Counted from the first letter of the stretch, positions 22,150 to 29,453 are shown. The stretch: DNA of 64,000 bases from a virus (IMGVR_UViG_3300031787_000001:124001-188000), one strand, 5' to 3'. The notes: generated by a model not told the origin, from the sequence alone. Numbers and translations are program-made.

Positions 22150-22260
22150 ATGAAACAGAAATACGAAAATAGATTTTACAAAATTTTACTTTTATTTTGG
22201 ATGATGGTATTCACCTTTGTTTACTTTCAAATAAAATATCAATTAGTTTTCCATTTCTAA
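22150..22260 (+). CDS. Single-helix membrane microprotein (36 aa)
   Basis: MKQKYENRFYKILLLFWMMV, then FTFVYFQIKY: basic N-terminus and one hydrophobic helix. The ATG is 4 nt past the -7 box, so the transcript would be nearly leaderless. Confidence 0.58.
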   Translation: MKQKYENRFYKILLLFWMMVFTFVYFQIKYQLVFHF

Positions 22261-22270
22261 AAAACGAAAT

Positions 22271-22423
22271 ATGAAAAATAATTATTTAAGTACAATTAAA
22301 AGAAAGGAACAAGTACAACAAGGAATGTACGATGGTCGTTTCCGTAGTCGTGTGGTGGTAGATAAGAAGAAGAAAGAAAGTAAAAACAAATGTCGTGTTA
22401 AACTTAAAATCAATTATGTATGA
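22271..22423 (+). CDS. Small basic protein (50 aa)
   Basis: Ends in VVVDKKKKESKNKCRVKLKI; contains MYDGRFRSRVVVDKKKK. Lys/Arg-rich, possibly nucleic-acid binding. Stop overlaps the next start (ATGA), so it is coupled to 22420. Confidence 0.68.
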   Translation: MKNNYLSTIKRKEQVQQGMYDGRFRSRVVVDKKKKESKNKCRVKLKINYV

Positions 22424-22629
22424 TACTTGAATTACATTCAGTCGGAAGTGTTATTGACACAGAAACACTATTCACATATCCAATGTTACTAAATGGTGGA
22501 TATGATAAAAATCAAAATGTCCATATTGACGATGTTGATATAGAGTGGTTTCATAGTTTGTCTGATGAAGATTTTGGAACAATAAATGAGTTAATCAATC
22601 AAAGAAACATTAAATCGGAAATAGTATGA
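22420..22629 (+). CDS. Small acidic hypothetical protein
   Basis: 69 aa. Opens MILELHSVGSVIDTETLFTY and has an acidic middle (DDVDIEWFHSLSDEDFG). Coupled by ATGA overlaps on both sides. Unknown function. Confidence 0.72.
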   Translation: MILELHSVGSVIDTETLFTYPMLLNGGYDKNQNVHIDDVDIEWFHSLSDEDFGTINELINQRNIKSEIV

Positions 22630-22754
22630 ACAGAGATAGACTAAATAAAATTGAAGAAATTGGTTTTCGTATTACAATGATATTGGTGTTTAGTGTTTTC
22701 ACTATTTGGTTGATTGGAACGATTGTCAAGTTAATAATGATATTGTCGTCATAG
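22626..22754 (+). CDS. Single-helix membrane microprotein (42 aa)
   Basis: MNRDRLNKIEEIGFRITMIL followed by a hydrophobic helix. The N-terminus resembles that of the membrane protein at 19923 (KLINRIENIGF), suggesting a shared family. ATGA overlap with 22420. Confidence 0.65.
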   Translation: MNRDRLNKIEEIGFRITMILVFSVFTIWLIGTIVKLIMILSS

Positions 22755-22780
22755 TTTAGGTTTGGTTTTAATTGTGAAGA

Positions 22781-22811
22781 AATCCCTCAACGAAAGTTGG
22801 GGGATTTTCTT
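22781..22811 (+). terminator. Intrinsic terminator
   Basis: AATCCCTCAAC GAAA GTTGGGGGATT and T run. Confidence 0.88.
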
Positions 22812-22849
22812 TTGGAGGAACTTGAGTCGTGGTTCACCGTGTCTTCAGG

Positions 22850-22902
22850 GATTTTTTGTGGCTGATCGTATTCAGGTCAACCTCACAAGCCACGGAAATT
22901 TG
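22850..22902. repeat. TGTGGC palindrome element 8
   Basis: Arms GATTTTTTGTGGCT and AGCCACGGAAATTT; loop GATCGTATTC. Confidence 0.8.
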
Positions 22903-22962
22903 GTAATCCGAATCACCTGTTTTCCTTCAGGAAATCCTTTCACAAATTTTTAACAAATTATT

Positions 22963-22994
22963 TTTGGAATAAAAATTTATATGGTGTATATTTG
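22963..22994 (+). promoter_or_regulatory. Early promoter
   Basis: TTTG 22963, TATATTTG 22987. Confidence 0.9.
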
Positions 22995-23023
22995 TTATAT
23001 CATTAACAATTAAAACAAACATT

Positions 23024-23191
23024 ATGAAAAAGTTACTTGGTCTTATCGTTATCGTGGTTTTATTTTCTTCTTGTAGTCATTATGTAAACGGAGGTGGTGG
23101 AGGTTGTGGGGTATGGTATCCTCGTAAATTTGAAAAAACAAAGGTGTTCCCTACTCGAAATCATCCAATGTATCGACACTTCGGAGGATAG
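23024..23191 (+). CDS. Small lipoprotein, paralogue of 24551
   Basis: 55 aa. Signal peptide MKKLLGLIVIVVLFSSC with lipobox LFSSC. Mature part has a Gly run then GCGVWYPRKFEK, shared with the gene at 24551 (GCGVWFPKKFER). Outer- or inner-membrane lipoprotein; role unknown. Confidence 0.75.
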   Translation: MKKLLGLIVIVVLFSSCSHYVNGGGGGCGVWYPRKFEKTKVFPTRNHPMYRHFGG

Positions 23192-23216
23192 TGTTCTAAA
23201 TAAACCTATCAATAAA

Positions 23217-23249
23217 AATCCCTGACAATAGTCGGGGATTTTTTTTTCA
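23217..23249 (+). terminator. Intrinsic terminator
   Basis: AATCCCTGAC/GTCGGGGATT and T run. Confidence 0.9.
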
Positions 23250-23286
23250 AACACAAGAAGATGTGATCCGGATCAGCTCGACCGTG

Positions 23287-23328
23287 GATTTTCTCTGGCT
23301 CAGGTCAACCTACAAGCCAAAGAAAATT
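23287..23328. repeat. TGTGGC palindrome element 9
   Basis: Arms GATTTTCTCTGGCT and AGCCAAAGAAAATT. Upstream GATGTGATCCGGATCAGCTC is shared with element 11. Confidence 0.8.
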
Positions 23329-23405
23329 AATAATCCAGATCCCGTCCCTGAAATTTTAACAAAACTTTAACACAAAATCCTTTAACAACATTTTAACAAT
23401 AAAAA

Positions 23406-23438
23406 TTTGGAAATAGGTAGTAATAAGTTGTATATTTG
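23406..23438 (+). promoter_or_regulatory. Early promoter
   Basis: TTTG 23406, TATATTTG 23431. Confidence 0.9.
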
Positions 23439-23461
23439 TATAAACAATTAAAACAAATTTT

Positions 23462-23989
23462 ATGAAACAGAAACAAAGAGTATTTGTAACAGAAAGAGAG
23501 TTGTTAATTATCTTAATGAGTATTGACAAACCTACATTCACTCACATTGTATCTAAAACCAAAGTGAGAATGAATAAAGGTGGTAATCCGTATTTTGATA
23601 AAGTTACCAAACACTCAAAAGGTAACTACTTCATCGGTGGTAGTTATGAGGATATGGTAAACACTCGTTGTGTGAAAGAGGGTATTGAACCTAATTTTGA
23701 AAGTCAAGAATGTTCAGTCGGAGAACATATTACCAAGTGTGTTCAGTATAATGAGAACTTACAGAGGTACTATCTTCAATACTTCATCTTCCCTACAAGT
23801 AACATCAAGAGTGAATTTACCTATGAGGGAGATAGTATTGAGAGAGAGTTGTTCCGTAGTTATGAGGTAAAGAGGTCGGAGAGTTCAAGACAACCACAAG
23901 AGAACAAACACAAACCACAATCGTTTATGGTATCTTCCATTGAGGAAATGACACTAAACGGAACGGAATATGTGGTGGTAGGTAGATAA
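23462..23989 (+). CDS. Conserved hypothetical protein, paralogue of 16928
   Basis: 175 aa, homologous end to end to the minus-strand gene at 16928 (see shared SKTKVRMNK, NPYFDKV, SESSRQPQE, SSIEEMTL). The two copies differ most at the N-terminus and in the middle. Both have their own promoter and terminator. No known function. Confidence 0.86.
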   Translation: MKQKQRVFVTERELLIILMSIDKPTFTHIVSKTKVRMNKGGNPYFDKVTKHSKGNYFIGGSYEDMVNTRCVKEGIEPNFESQECSVGEHITKCVQYNENLQRYYLQYFIFPTSNIKSEFTYEGDSIERELFRSYEVKRSESSRQPQENKHKPQSFMVSSIEEMTLNGTEYVVVGR

Positions 23990-24010
23990 GGTATTACACA
24001 ACCGAAATAT

Positions 24011-24038
24011 AAGGTAGTCATTTGACTACCTTTTTTTA
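24011..24038 (+). terminator. Intrinsic terminator
   Basis: AAGGTAGTCA/TGACTACCTT and T run. Confidence 0.9.
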
Positions 24039-24080
24039 TGTCCATACCTATCCACGAGTCGTAGACAGAAGACGCGTCCG

Positions 24081-24130
24081 AAAATTTCTCTGGCGGATCG
24101 GTATTCGTATTACAGGAGCCACGGAAATTT
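24081..24130. repeat. TGTGGC palindrome element 10
   Basis: Arms AAAATTTCTCTGGC and GCCACGGAAATTT; loop has GATCGGTATTCGTATTAC. Confidence 0.8.
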
Positions 24131-24194
24131 CAACATCTCAGTAGACATCTCCTCGTCATCGTTAAATTCATTATGAAAACATTAACAGAGATTT

Positions 24195-24227
24195 TTTGGA
24201 GATATAAGGTATTACATAGTATATTTG
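24195..24227 (+). promoter_or_regulatory. Early promoter
   Basis: TTTG 24195, TATATTTG 24220. Confidence 0.88.
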
Positions 24228-24250
24228 ATAAACAATTAAAAACATATACT

Positions 24251-24472
24251 ATGAACAAAGAAACAATCAAAGTGGTGGTGTGTTATTGTAACTCACTTCC
24301 CAAAGGTTTTATGACACTTCGGAATTTCTTAAACTTTACAAATCGTTCGTGGTGGGATAGTACCAAAACTATTGAGATACCAAAAGAGTATTGGGAGAAT
24401 GTCCACATTGGGAACATAGATAGGTATGTTGAAATGTATGAGAATAACCCTAAGTGGTGGAATGTTGTATAA
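24251..24472 (+). CDS. Hypothetical protein
   Basis: 73 aa from ATG 24251 (upstream in-frame ATG lies before the promoter). Aromatic-rich: LNFTNRSWWDSTKTIEIPKE and NNPKWWNVV. Unrecognised. Confidence 0.72.
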   Translation: MNKETIKVVVCYCNSLPKGFMTLRNFLNFTNRSWWDSTKTIEIPKEYWENVHIGNIDRYVEMYENNPKWWNVV

Positions 24473-24488
24473 ATTTTAACAAATTAAA

Positions 24489-24520
24489 TTTGGAATATAA
24501 ATTTATTTGTTGTATATTTG
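24489..24520 (+). promoter_or_regulatory. Early promoter
   Basis: TTTG 24489, TATATTTG 24513. Confidence 0.9.
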
Positions 24521-24550
24521 TTCTATCATTAACAATTAAAACAATACATT

Positions 24551-24745
24551 ATGAAAAAGTTACTCGGTCTTATCGTTGTGGTTATCATCTTTTCAAGTTG
24601 TGGAACAACTTATTACGGAACAAGTGGTGGGAATGGTTGTGGTGTGTGGTTTCCCAAAAAATTTGAAAGGGATAGAAGTCATCAAAGAAGAATGAATTGG
24701 ATAAACAATCCAAATTCGGGTAGGTATCGTAGTGGTGTTCATTAA
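24551..24745 (+). CDS. Small lipoprotein, paralogue of 23024
   Basis: 64 aa. MKKLLGLIVVVIIFSSC signal with lipobox; mature part TTYYGTSGGNGCGVWFPKKF. Same family as 23024, and nearly the same leader DNA, so a recent duplication. Confidence 0.76.
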   Translation: MKKLLGLIVVVIIFSSCGTTYYGTSGGNGCGVWFPKKFERDRSHQRRMNWINNPNSGRYRSGVH

Positions 24746-24785
24746 AAAAAAATTCTTATCTTCGTTAAACCTTAAATCAATTTTT

Positions 24786-24968
24786 ATGAAACAATTACTT
24801 TTTATCTTGTTCGGTATTAAACCTCAACAAAAATTCAGAGAGTTGAAATTTGAAAAGAAACAATATCCTTTAAGGGAGTTCAATCAAACTGACTTTGAAA
24901 AGTGGTGTAACGAATTTAGAGTTGGTTGTATGGATGGAAAAAGGATAGTTCATTTTGAAATTGGGTAA
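24786..24968 (+). CDS. Small hypothetical protein
   Basis: 60 aa from ATG 24786. N-terminus MKQLLFILFGIKPQQKFREL is partly hydrophobic; then QTDFEKWCNEFRVGCMDGKR. Could be membrane-anchored. A weak promoter-like TTCTTATCTTCG lies just upstream. Confidence 0.65.
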   Translation: MKQLLFILFGIKPQQKFRELKFEKKQYPLREFNQTDFEKWCNEFRVGCMDGKRIVHFEIG

Positions 24969-24988
24969 TCACTTACCTTTGATAACAA

Positions 24989-25020
24989 AGTCCTCAACGA
25001 AAGTTGGGGATTTTTTTTGT
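24989..25020 (+). terminator. Intrinsic terminator
   Basis: AGTCCTCAAC GAAA GTTGGGGATT, same as 21051. Confidence 0.9.
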
Positions 25021-25060
25021 CCAAAACCCAAGAAGATGTGATCCGGATCAGCTCCATCCG

Positions 25061-25110
25061 GGATTTTACGTGGCAGATCGGTATTCGTATTACAGAAGCC
25101 ACAAAAATTC
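25061..25110. repeat. TGTGGC palindrome element 11
   Basis: Arms GGATTTTACGTGGC and GCCACAAAAATTC; loop GATCGGTATTCGTATTAC like element 10. Confidence 0.78.
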
Positions 25111-25170
25111 CACTTCAGGACGACAGGTATGATTCTGATTTTTATTTTAACACTTTTTAACAAAAATAAA

Positions 25171-25202
25171 TTTGGAGTGGAATTGTATATGTTGTATATT
25201 CG
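25171..25202 (+). promoter_or_regulatory. Early promoter
   Basis: TTTG 25171, TATATTCG 25195 (one mismatch). Confidence 0.82.
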
Positions 25203-25231
25203 TGTATTGTTAAACAATTAAAACTAAACGT

Positions 25232-25456
25232 ATGACAAACTTACAAAGAATTGGTAATTGGTATTCAGTTACAATTAATGATACTAACTACAATGTCCTT
25301 ATTCAAAAAGATGATAATAAGGTTACTTGTGAACCTTCCTCAATTATTGTATTTGACGAAGATTTCAAAGAGGTTGACAAACCAAGTGTGTATGATGATA
25401 TGATAAGTATATTTGAAAAAGTTGACTTCAAATACGATATGATTGATGATGATTAA
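25232..25456 (+). CDS. Small acidic hypothetical protein
   Basis: 74 aa. Opens MTNLQRIGNWYSVTINDTNY; acidic end KVDFKYDMIDDD. Beta-rich N-terminal half. Unrecognised. Confidence 0.74.
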   Translation: MTNLQRIGNWYSVTINDTNYNVLIQKDDNKVTCEPSSIIVFDEDFKEVDKPSVYDDMISIFEKVDFKYDMIDDD

Positions 25457-25476
25457 CTAATCTTTAACAAAATAAA

Positions 25477-25508
25477 TTTGGAATGAAAGTTTATATCGTG
25501 TATATTTG
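25477..25508 (+). promoter_or_regulatory. Early promoter
   Basis: TTTG 25477, TATATTTG 25501. Confidence 0.9.
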
Positions 25509-25539
25509 TGTATTGTTAAACAATTAAAATTAAAAACAA

Positions 25540-25881
25540 ATGAACTTTGTAATCACACACTACGGAAAAAATGTTGATGAACTCAACGAAAAAGAAAAAG
25601 CATTATTAATGGTTGATACCCTTATGACTACTCTTTTTATGAAAAAGAAAGAAGATGGTCTTGAACCGATTGAGGATATTATGTGTAACTCTTTGAGTAA
25701 CAAAAGAAACGGAATTGTCCTTGACATTATGGGTTGGGAACAAGGGGAAACTCGTGAGGAAAAATTGGAACTCCTTGAAAGAATGGAACAGACAAAGTAT
25801 AGTTATACTAAATTCTTAAAGGATATGAGAATTAATGTTAAGAAACACGATGAAATGGAAAGAGTATCATCATTGAATTAA
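25540..25881 (+). CDS. Hypothetical helical protein
   Basis: 113 aa, mostly helical and charged (ELNEKEKALLMVDTLMTTLF, then EQGETREEKLELLERMEQTK). Unrecognised. Confidence 0.76.
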   Translation: MNFVITHYGKNVDELNEKEKALLMVDTLMTTLFMKKKEDGLEPIEDIMCNSLSNKRNGIVLDIMGWEQGETREEKLELLERMEQTKYSYTKFLKDMRINVKKHDEMERVSSLN

Positions 25882-25904
25882 TTTTGGATTATCGTTTCAT
25901 ATTT

Positions 25905-25936
25905 ACCCCCGATGTTTTTACATTGGGGGTTTTTGT
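25905..25936 (+). terminator. Intrinsic terminator
   Basis: ACCCCCGATGT/ACATTGGGGGT and T run. Confidence 0.88.
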
Positions 25937-25972
25937 TTCCCCGAACTCACCTTCACAGACAGCTCCATCGGG

Positions 25973-26014
25973 GAATTTATCTGGCGGATCGGTTTATGGA
26001 CGCCACGGAAATTT
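25973..26014. repeat. TGTGGC palindrome element 12
   Basis: Arms AATTTATCTGGCG and CGCCACGGAAATTT; short loop with GATCGG. Confidence 0.76.
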
Positions 26015-26074
26015 CTGGATGGAAGGATGCTCCTTCAGAAAATAAAATTTGTTAATAGTTTTTAACAAAATAAA

Positions 26075-26106
26075 TTTGGAATAGGGGTGTATAAGTTGTA
26101 TATTTG
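26075..26106 (+). promoter_or_regulatory. Early promoter
   Basis: TTTG 26075, TATATTTG 26099, 4 nt before the ATG at 26111. Confidence 0.88.
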
Positions 26107-26110
26107 TGTT

Positions 26111-26188
26111 ATGAAGAAACTAAAACCTTACATATTTCCGATTATATTGGTTATGTATGTTTTAATTAAAACATTCTTCAAACATTAA
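26111..26188 (+). CDS. Membrane microprotein (25 aa)
   Basis: MKKLKPYIFPIILVMYVLIK, then TFFKH: basic ends around one hydrophobic helix. Two nt before the next gene. Tiny, so support is limited to position and composition. Confidence 0.5.
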   Translation: MKKLKPYIFPIILVMYVLIKTFFKH

Positions 26189-26190
26189 TT

Positions 26191-26736
26191 ATGAAAACTT
26201 TAATTATTCACCCGAAAGACAGAACGACTGATTTTTTAAGTGTATTTTACCAAAACATACCCGATAAGGTTGTTATTAGTGGTGGGTACTCAAAAGATGA
26301 AGTTAGGGAAATGATAAAGGACTTTGATAGGGTTATTATGTGTGGACACGGAACTCCCAATGGGTTGATGTCCGTAGGTCAATTCAAAAGTAGTTGGGGG
26401 TTTATCATTGACGAAACCTTTGTTGATGTGTTGAGTGAGAAAACTGAAAATATCTTTATATGGTGTAACGCGGACAAGTTTGTTCGTAAACATAACCTCA
26501 AAGGGTTTTTCAGTGGTATGTTTATTTCCGAAGTCGGAGAAAGTGAGTATTGTGGTGTACCCTCTCCACAAGATATTGTAACGGAAAGTAATGATACATT
26601 CTCAAACATTCTCTCAAAGTATATCAATGACAATGTTTCGGTAATTCACAAAAAAGTTACAAAGGAATATGGTAAATTTTCCGAAACTAACCCGATAGGG
26701 TATTACAATAATAATAGGTTGTACCTTACACAATAG
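26191..26736 (+). CDS. Hypothetical protein with His-Gly / Cys pattern
   Basis: 181 aa. Alternating strands and helices; VIMCGHGTPNGLMSVG (His at about 53) and NIFIWCNADKFVRKH (Cys at about 92) are spaced as the His and Cys of caspase-like peptidases, where each follows a hydrophobic strand. The rest does not let me assign a family. It could be a caspase-fold protease or a degenerate relative; conserved in other phages is my impression only. Confidence 0.75.
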   Translation: MKTLIIHPKDRTTDFLSVFYQNIPDKVVISGGYSKDEVREMIKDFDRVIMCGHGTPNGLMSVGQFKSSWGFIIDETFVDVLSEKTENIFIWCNADKFVRKHNLKGFFSGMFISEVGESEYCGVPSPQDIVTESNDTFSNILSKYINDNVSVIHKKVTKEYGKFSETNPIGYYNNNRLYLTQ

Positions 26737-26756
26737 TTTTTTGTCATAAATAAAAT

Positions 26757-26790
26757 AACCCCCGATGTTTCTACATTGGGGGTTTTTGTT
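26757..26790 (+). terminator. Intrinsic terminator
   Basis: ACCCCCGATGT/ACATTGGGGGT, copy of 25905. Confidence 0.9.
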
Positions 26791-26836
26791 TTTGGGGTAT
26801 TACAACAAGATGTGTTGGGACGGTGAGCAGATCAGG

Positions 26837-26878
26837 GAATTTCTGTGGCTGATCGTATTACACTCGCCATAAAAAAAG
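26837..26878. repeat. TGTGGC palindrome element 13
   Basis: Arms GAATTTCTGTGGC and GCCATAAAAAAAG; loop GATCGTATTACACTC. Confidence 0.8.
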
Positions 26879-26910
26879 TGGAAGACCAGAGCACCAGTCT
26901 TCAGGAAAAA

Positions 26911-26942
26911 CTTGACTAATTAAAAAAAATGTATTACCTTTG
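26911..26942 (+). promoter_or_regulatory. Promoter-like site without a gene
   Basis: CTTGAC at 26911 and TATTACCTTTG ending at 26942, followed about 30 nt later by a terminator and no frame between. Confidence 0.5.
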
Positions 26943-26972
26943 TTTTGGTTTTTCACAGGATATTGGATTAAT

Positions 26973-27010
26973 AACCCCCTTATGTTTCTACATTGAGGGG
27001 TTTTTTGTTT
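26973..27010 (+). terminator. Intrinsic terminator
   Basis: AACCCCCTTATGT/ACATTGAGGGGTT with T run; closes a roughly 60-nt transcript with no coding frame. Confidence 0.85.
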
Positions 27011-27033
27011 TAACAAAGGTTTAACAATAAATA

Positions 27034-27066
27034 TTTGGAAATATAAGATTTTATTTCGTATATTTG
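27034..27066 (+). promoter_or_regulatory. Early promoter
   Basis: TTTG 27034, TATATTTG 27059. Confidence 0.9.
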
Positions 27067-27096
27067 TTCTATCAATAACAATTAAAAATTATTTTT

Positions 27097-27315
27097 ATGA
27101 AAACAAAAATTAAGAACATTGTACTCGCAGTAGTTACTTACTTTATTGGTTTATTCATTGTATCGGTGTTTTTAAGTACATTTCAAACTCCCGATAATCT
27201 TAACCTACCGACTTTTGGTTATGTGTTATTTTACCTTTATTTCTTCGGGGGAATGTATTTGGTGTATCGTATTTTCTTAAAGAAAAAGAAAGAAATTAAA
27301 CCCGAAACATTTTAA
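27097..27315 (+). CDS. Two-helix membrane protein
   Basis: 72 aa. Helices at about 5-25 (IKNIVLAVVTYFIGLFIVSV) and 43-62 (YVLFYLYFFGGMYLVYRIF), with a lysine-rich end. Unknown role. Confidence 0.74.
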   Translation: MKTKIKNIVLAVVTYFIGLFIVSVFLSTFQTPDNLNLPTFGYVLFYLYFFGGMYLVYRIFLKKKKEIKPETF

Positions 27316-27329
27316 TCAAAAAGTAACTT

Positions 27330-27358
27330 AACCCCCGATATTTCGGGGGTTTTTGTTT
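27330..27358 (+). terminator. Intrinsic terminator
   Basis: AACCCCCGA/TCGGGGGTT and T run. Confidence 0.9.
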
Positions 27359-27381
27359 TAACAAAATTTTAAGAAAATAAA

Positions 27382-27413
27382 TTTGGATTGTGTTTGTATA
27401 ATTTGTATATTTG
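27382..27413 (+). promoter_or_regulatory. Early promoter
   Basis: TTTG 27382, TATATTTG 27406. Confidence 0.88.
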
Positions 27414-27441
27414 ATTATCATTAACAATTAAATTTACAATT

Positions 27442-27729
27442 ATGAAAAAGTTATTTGTAATATCATTTGTTGTTTTTCTTTTCAGTTGTTCAGTTCAAAA
27501 AGAGTGTAATGTGAAATTTAACCTTTCAAATTTAGATATTGACTTAAAAGATAGTGTTAATATAAAAGTAGAAAGAATTGTTTATACATATCTCGGAAAT
27601 TTTGTTAGGGGTACTAATAATGTTTGGTATCGTCATCGTGGAATAGTTGATTTTAAGGTTGGTGATAGTGTTGTAGTTTTTAATGAGTTCAAAACTTTAC
27701 CTCCTTGTCCTCGTGAGTGGGGGTTTTAA
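27442..27729 (+). CDS. Lipoprotein
   Basis: 95 aa. MKKLFVISFVVFLFSC signal with lipobox LFSC; mature beta-rich domain (LKDSVNIKVERIVYTYLGNF, then GIVDFKVGDSVVVFNEF). Unrecognised, likely envelope-located. Confidence 0.77.
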   Translation: MKKLFVISFVVFLFSCSVQKECNVKFNLSNLDIDLKDSVNIKVERIVYTYLGNFVRGTNNVWYRHRGIVDFKVGDSVVVFNEFKTLPPCPREWGF

Positions 27730-27749
27730 GAAAACATTAACAAAATAAA

Positions 27750-27781
27750 TTTGGAATATAAAATTTATTGTTGTATATTTG
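27750..27781 (+). promoter_or_regulatory. Early promoter
   Basis: TTTG 27750, TATATTTG 27774. Confidence 0.9.
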
Positions 27782-27810
27782 TGTAACATTAACAATTAAA
27801 ACAAAACACA

Positions 27811-28413
27811 ATGGAAGCGATTAACACAATTACCAAAGGAAACTACAAATTAGAAATTTTTCAAGAGGATAGTCCCGAAAGTCCAAGAAGTTGGGATAAT
27901 TTGGGAACAATGATTTGTTTTCACGGAAGATACAATTTAGGGGATAAACACGACTATAATCATAGAGATTATTCGGGTTGGGAAGAACAGAAAAAAGAAA
28001 TTTCTAAACAAGAGAATGTGTGTGTTATCTTACCCTTGTATCTTTACGACCATAGTGGGATAACAATGAACACAACAGGTTTCAGTTGTGGTTGGGATAG
28101 TGGTCAGGTTGGTTGGATAGTAGTATCAAAGGAAAAAGTGAAAAGTGAATACGGAGTAAAAAGAATTACCAAAGATATTATTGAGAAAGTTACCAATGTG
28201 TTGAAAGGTGAAGTGGAAACATACGACCAATATCTTACGGGTGATGTTTACGGGTATAGAGTATCAAAGATTGAAGTGTGTGATAAGGGTTGTGAACACG
28301 ATGAAGAAGTAGATAGTTGTTGGGGTTATTATGGAGAGGAAAGTGTGGAGGCGGAAGGTAAAAGGATATTGGAGTATTACATTAAGGAAGAAGAAAAGAG
28401 TGTTTGTTCATAG
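27811..28413 (+). CDS. Conserved phage hypothetical protein
   Basis: 200 aa. Contains a block I recognise as widespread in uncharacterised phage proteins: MICFHGRYNLGD, VILPLYLYDHSGITMNT, CGWDSGQVGWIVVSKEKVK, YLTGDVYGYRV and DSCWGYYG. No function has been assigned to that family to my knowledge. Rich in conserved Trp/Tyr/Gly, so probably a globular enzyme or binding protein. Confidence 0.82.
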   Translation: MEAINTITKGNYKLEIFQEDSPESPRSWDNLGTMICFHGRYNLGDKHDYNHRDYSGWEEQKKEISKQENVCVILPLYLYDHSGITMNTTGFSCGWDSGQVGWIVVSKEKVKSEYGVKRITKDIIEKVTNVLKGEVETYDQYLTGDVYGYRVSKIEVCDKGCEHDEEVDSCWGYYGEESVEAEGKRILEYYIKEEEKSVCS

Positions 28414-28437
28414 TTTAGTTTTAGTTGTTAAAGGGAA

Positions 28438-28467
28438 AAGGGTATCAGAAATGATACCTTTTTTTAT
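28438..28467 (+). terminator. Intrinsic terminator
   Basis: AAGGGTATCA/TGATACCTTT and T run. Confidence 0.88.
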
Positions 28468-28510
28468 TGCCCGAATTTGCGCTTAAGCTCGAACCAGTGC
28501 GCAACAGCTC

Positions 28511-28556
28511 GTGATTTTCCGTGGCAGATCCGTATTACATGCCACAAAAAAATTAC
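28511..28556. repeat. TGTGGC palindrome element 14
   Basis: Arms GATTTTCCGTGGCA and TGCCACAAAAAAATT; loop GATCCGTATTAC. Preceded by CAACAGCTCGTGATTTTC, also at element 16. Confidence 0.82.
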
Positions 28557-28612
28557 CATCCTGAGTCAGCATTTTCCTTCAGAAAAACATTAACAAATTT
28601 TAACAAATTAAA

Positions 28613-28644
28613 TTTGGAATAAAACTATATTAGTTGTATATTTG
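28613..28644 (+). promoter_or_regulatory. Early promoter
   Basis: TTTG 28613, TATATTTG 28637. Confidence 0.9.
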
Positions 28645-28659
28645 TATAAATTAAATTGT

Positions 28660-28818
28660 ATGGAACAAACAATTAAAAAAGAAAAGAAAAAAAGTGAACC
28701 GAAGTATTTTACGGATGAAGATGCGAAAAATGTATTTGTTTTTCAAGAACCATATAAAACAAGTGTAAAAGGTAAACCTATTCAAAAATCAATATCATTA
28801 AAATTTCGTAAACGATGA
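28660..28818 (+). CDS. Small basic hypothetical protein (52 aa)
   Basis: Opens MEQTIKKEKKKSEPKYFTDE and ends KSISLKFRKR. Charged and probably partly disordered. TGA overlaps the next ATG (coupled to 28815). Confidence 0.66.
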   Translation: MEQTIKKEKKKSEPKYFTDEDAKNVFVFQEPYKTSVKGKPIQKSISLKFRKR

Positions 28819-29051
28819 AAAAAAATCTTACTTATTTGTTATTTAGTTTTGTTATCTTTACTACTATCGGTTGTTCAGTTAGTAGGTGTGGATATAAGAA
28901 TAAGGTATCAAAAAGACAATTAAAAGAAAGTATGAAGTATTCCGATTGGAGATATTATTATCCAACTAAATCAATTACTCAAACATATCAAAATAATCAT
29001 TACAATGTATATGATTACAATACTCAAAGAAAAACTGAAAAAGACAATTAA
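28815..29051 (+). CDS. Lipoprotein
   Basis: 78 aa. Signal MKKNLTYLLFSFVIFTTIGC with lipobox; mature part is Tyr/Asn/Lys-rich (YSDWRYYYPTKSITQTYQNN). Unknown role. Confidence 0.74.
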   Translation: MKKNLTYLLFSFVIFTTIGCSVSRCGYKNKVSKRQLKESMKYSDWRYYYPTKSITQTYQNNHYNVYDYNTQRKTEKDN

Positions 29052-29244
29052 TAATTGTTTTGTTAATGATACTGGATTGGTTGCGAAAGGTATTATCTAT
29101 CAGTACGAGGGTAAACCTTTCGCGGGTTATGTCATTTATCAAACATACAAATTCTTTTGGATTACTCAATATAAGACCATTGACCACATTGATAGTTTGG
29201 AAACATTAAAAGAAGAATATCCAAACATTAAAGTAATATATTAA
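29005..29244 (+). CDS. Small hypothetical protein
   Basis: 79 aa if it starts at 29005, or 77 from ATG 29011. The frame overlaps the lipoprotein by about 45 nt. NNCFVNDTGLVAKGIIYQYE and AGYVIYQTYKFFWITQYKTI look like a folded beta-rich protein, so it is probably real; the start is uncertain. Confidence 0.66.
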   Translation: MYMITILKEKLKKTINNCFVNDTGLVAKGIIYQYEGKPFAGYVIYQTYKFFWITQYKTIDHIDSLETLKEEYPNIKVIY

Positions 29245-29272
29245 AGATTAAGACAAGCAATCAAGTGAAAAT

Positions 29273-29305
29273 TCCCTGATGTTTCTACATCGGGGTTTTT
29301 TGTTT
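29273..29305 (+). terminator. Intrinsic terminator
   Basis: CCCTGATGT/ACATCGGGG and T run. Confidence 0.88.
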
Positions 29306-29349
29306 TATGACTGTAAATAGATTACAGTCTGGTCCAGTGCGATCAGGTT

Positions 29350-29395
29350 GATTTTCTGTGGCAAATCCGTACTATTGTTGCCACAAAATATTTTC
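29350..29395. repeat. TGTGGC palindrome element 15
   Basis: Arms GATTTTCTGTGGCAA and TTGCCACAAAATATTTTC. Confidence 0.8.
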
Positions 29396-29453
29396 CTGAT
29401 CCGGATCACCTCCTCCTTCAGTAAATTCATTAAGAAAACTTTAACATAAATTA

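Noticed and set aside
22762-22953. 63-codon frame over element 8
   Set aside because: It spans a terminator and a palindrome element, so it is a chance open frame.
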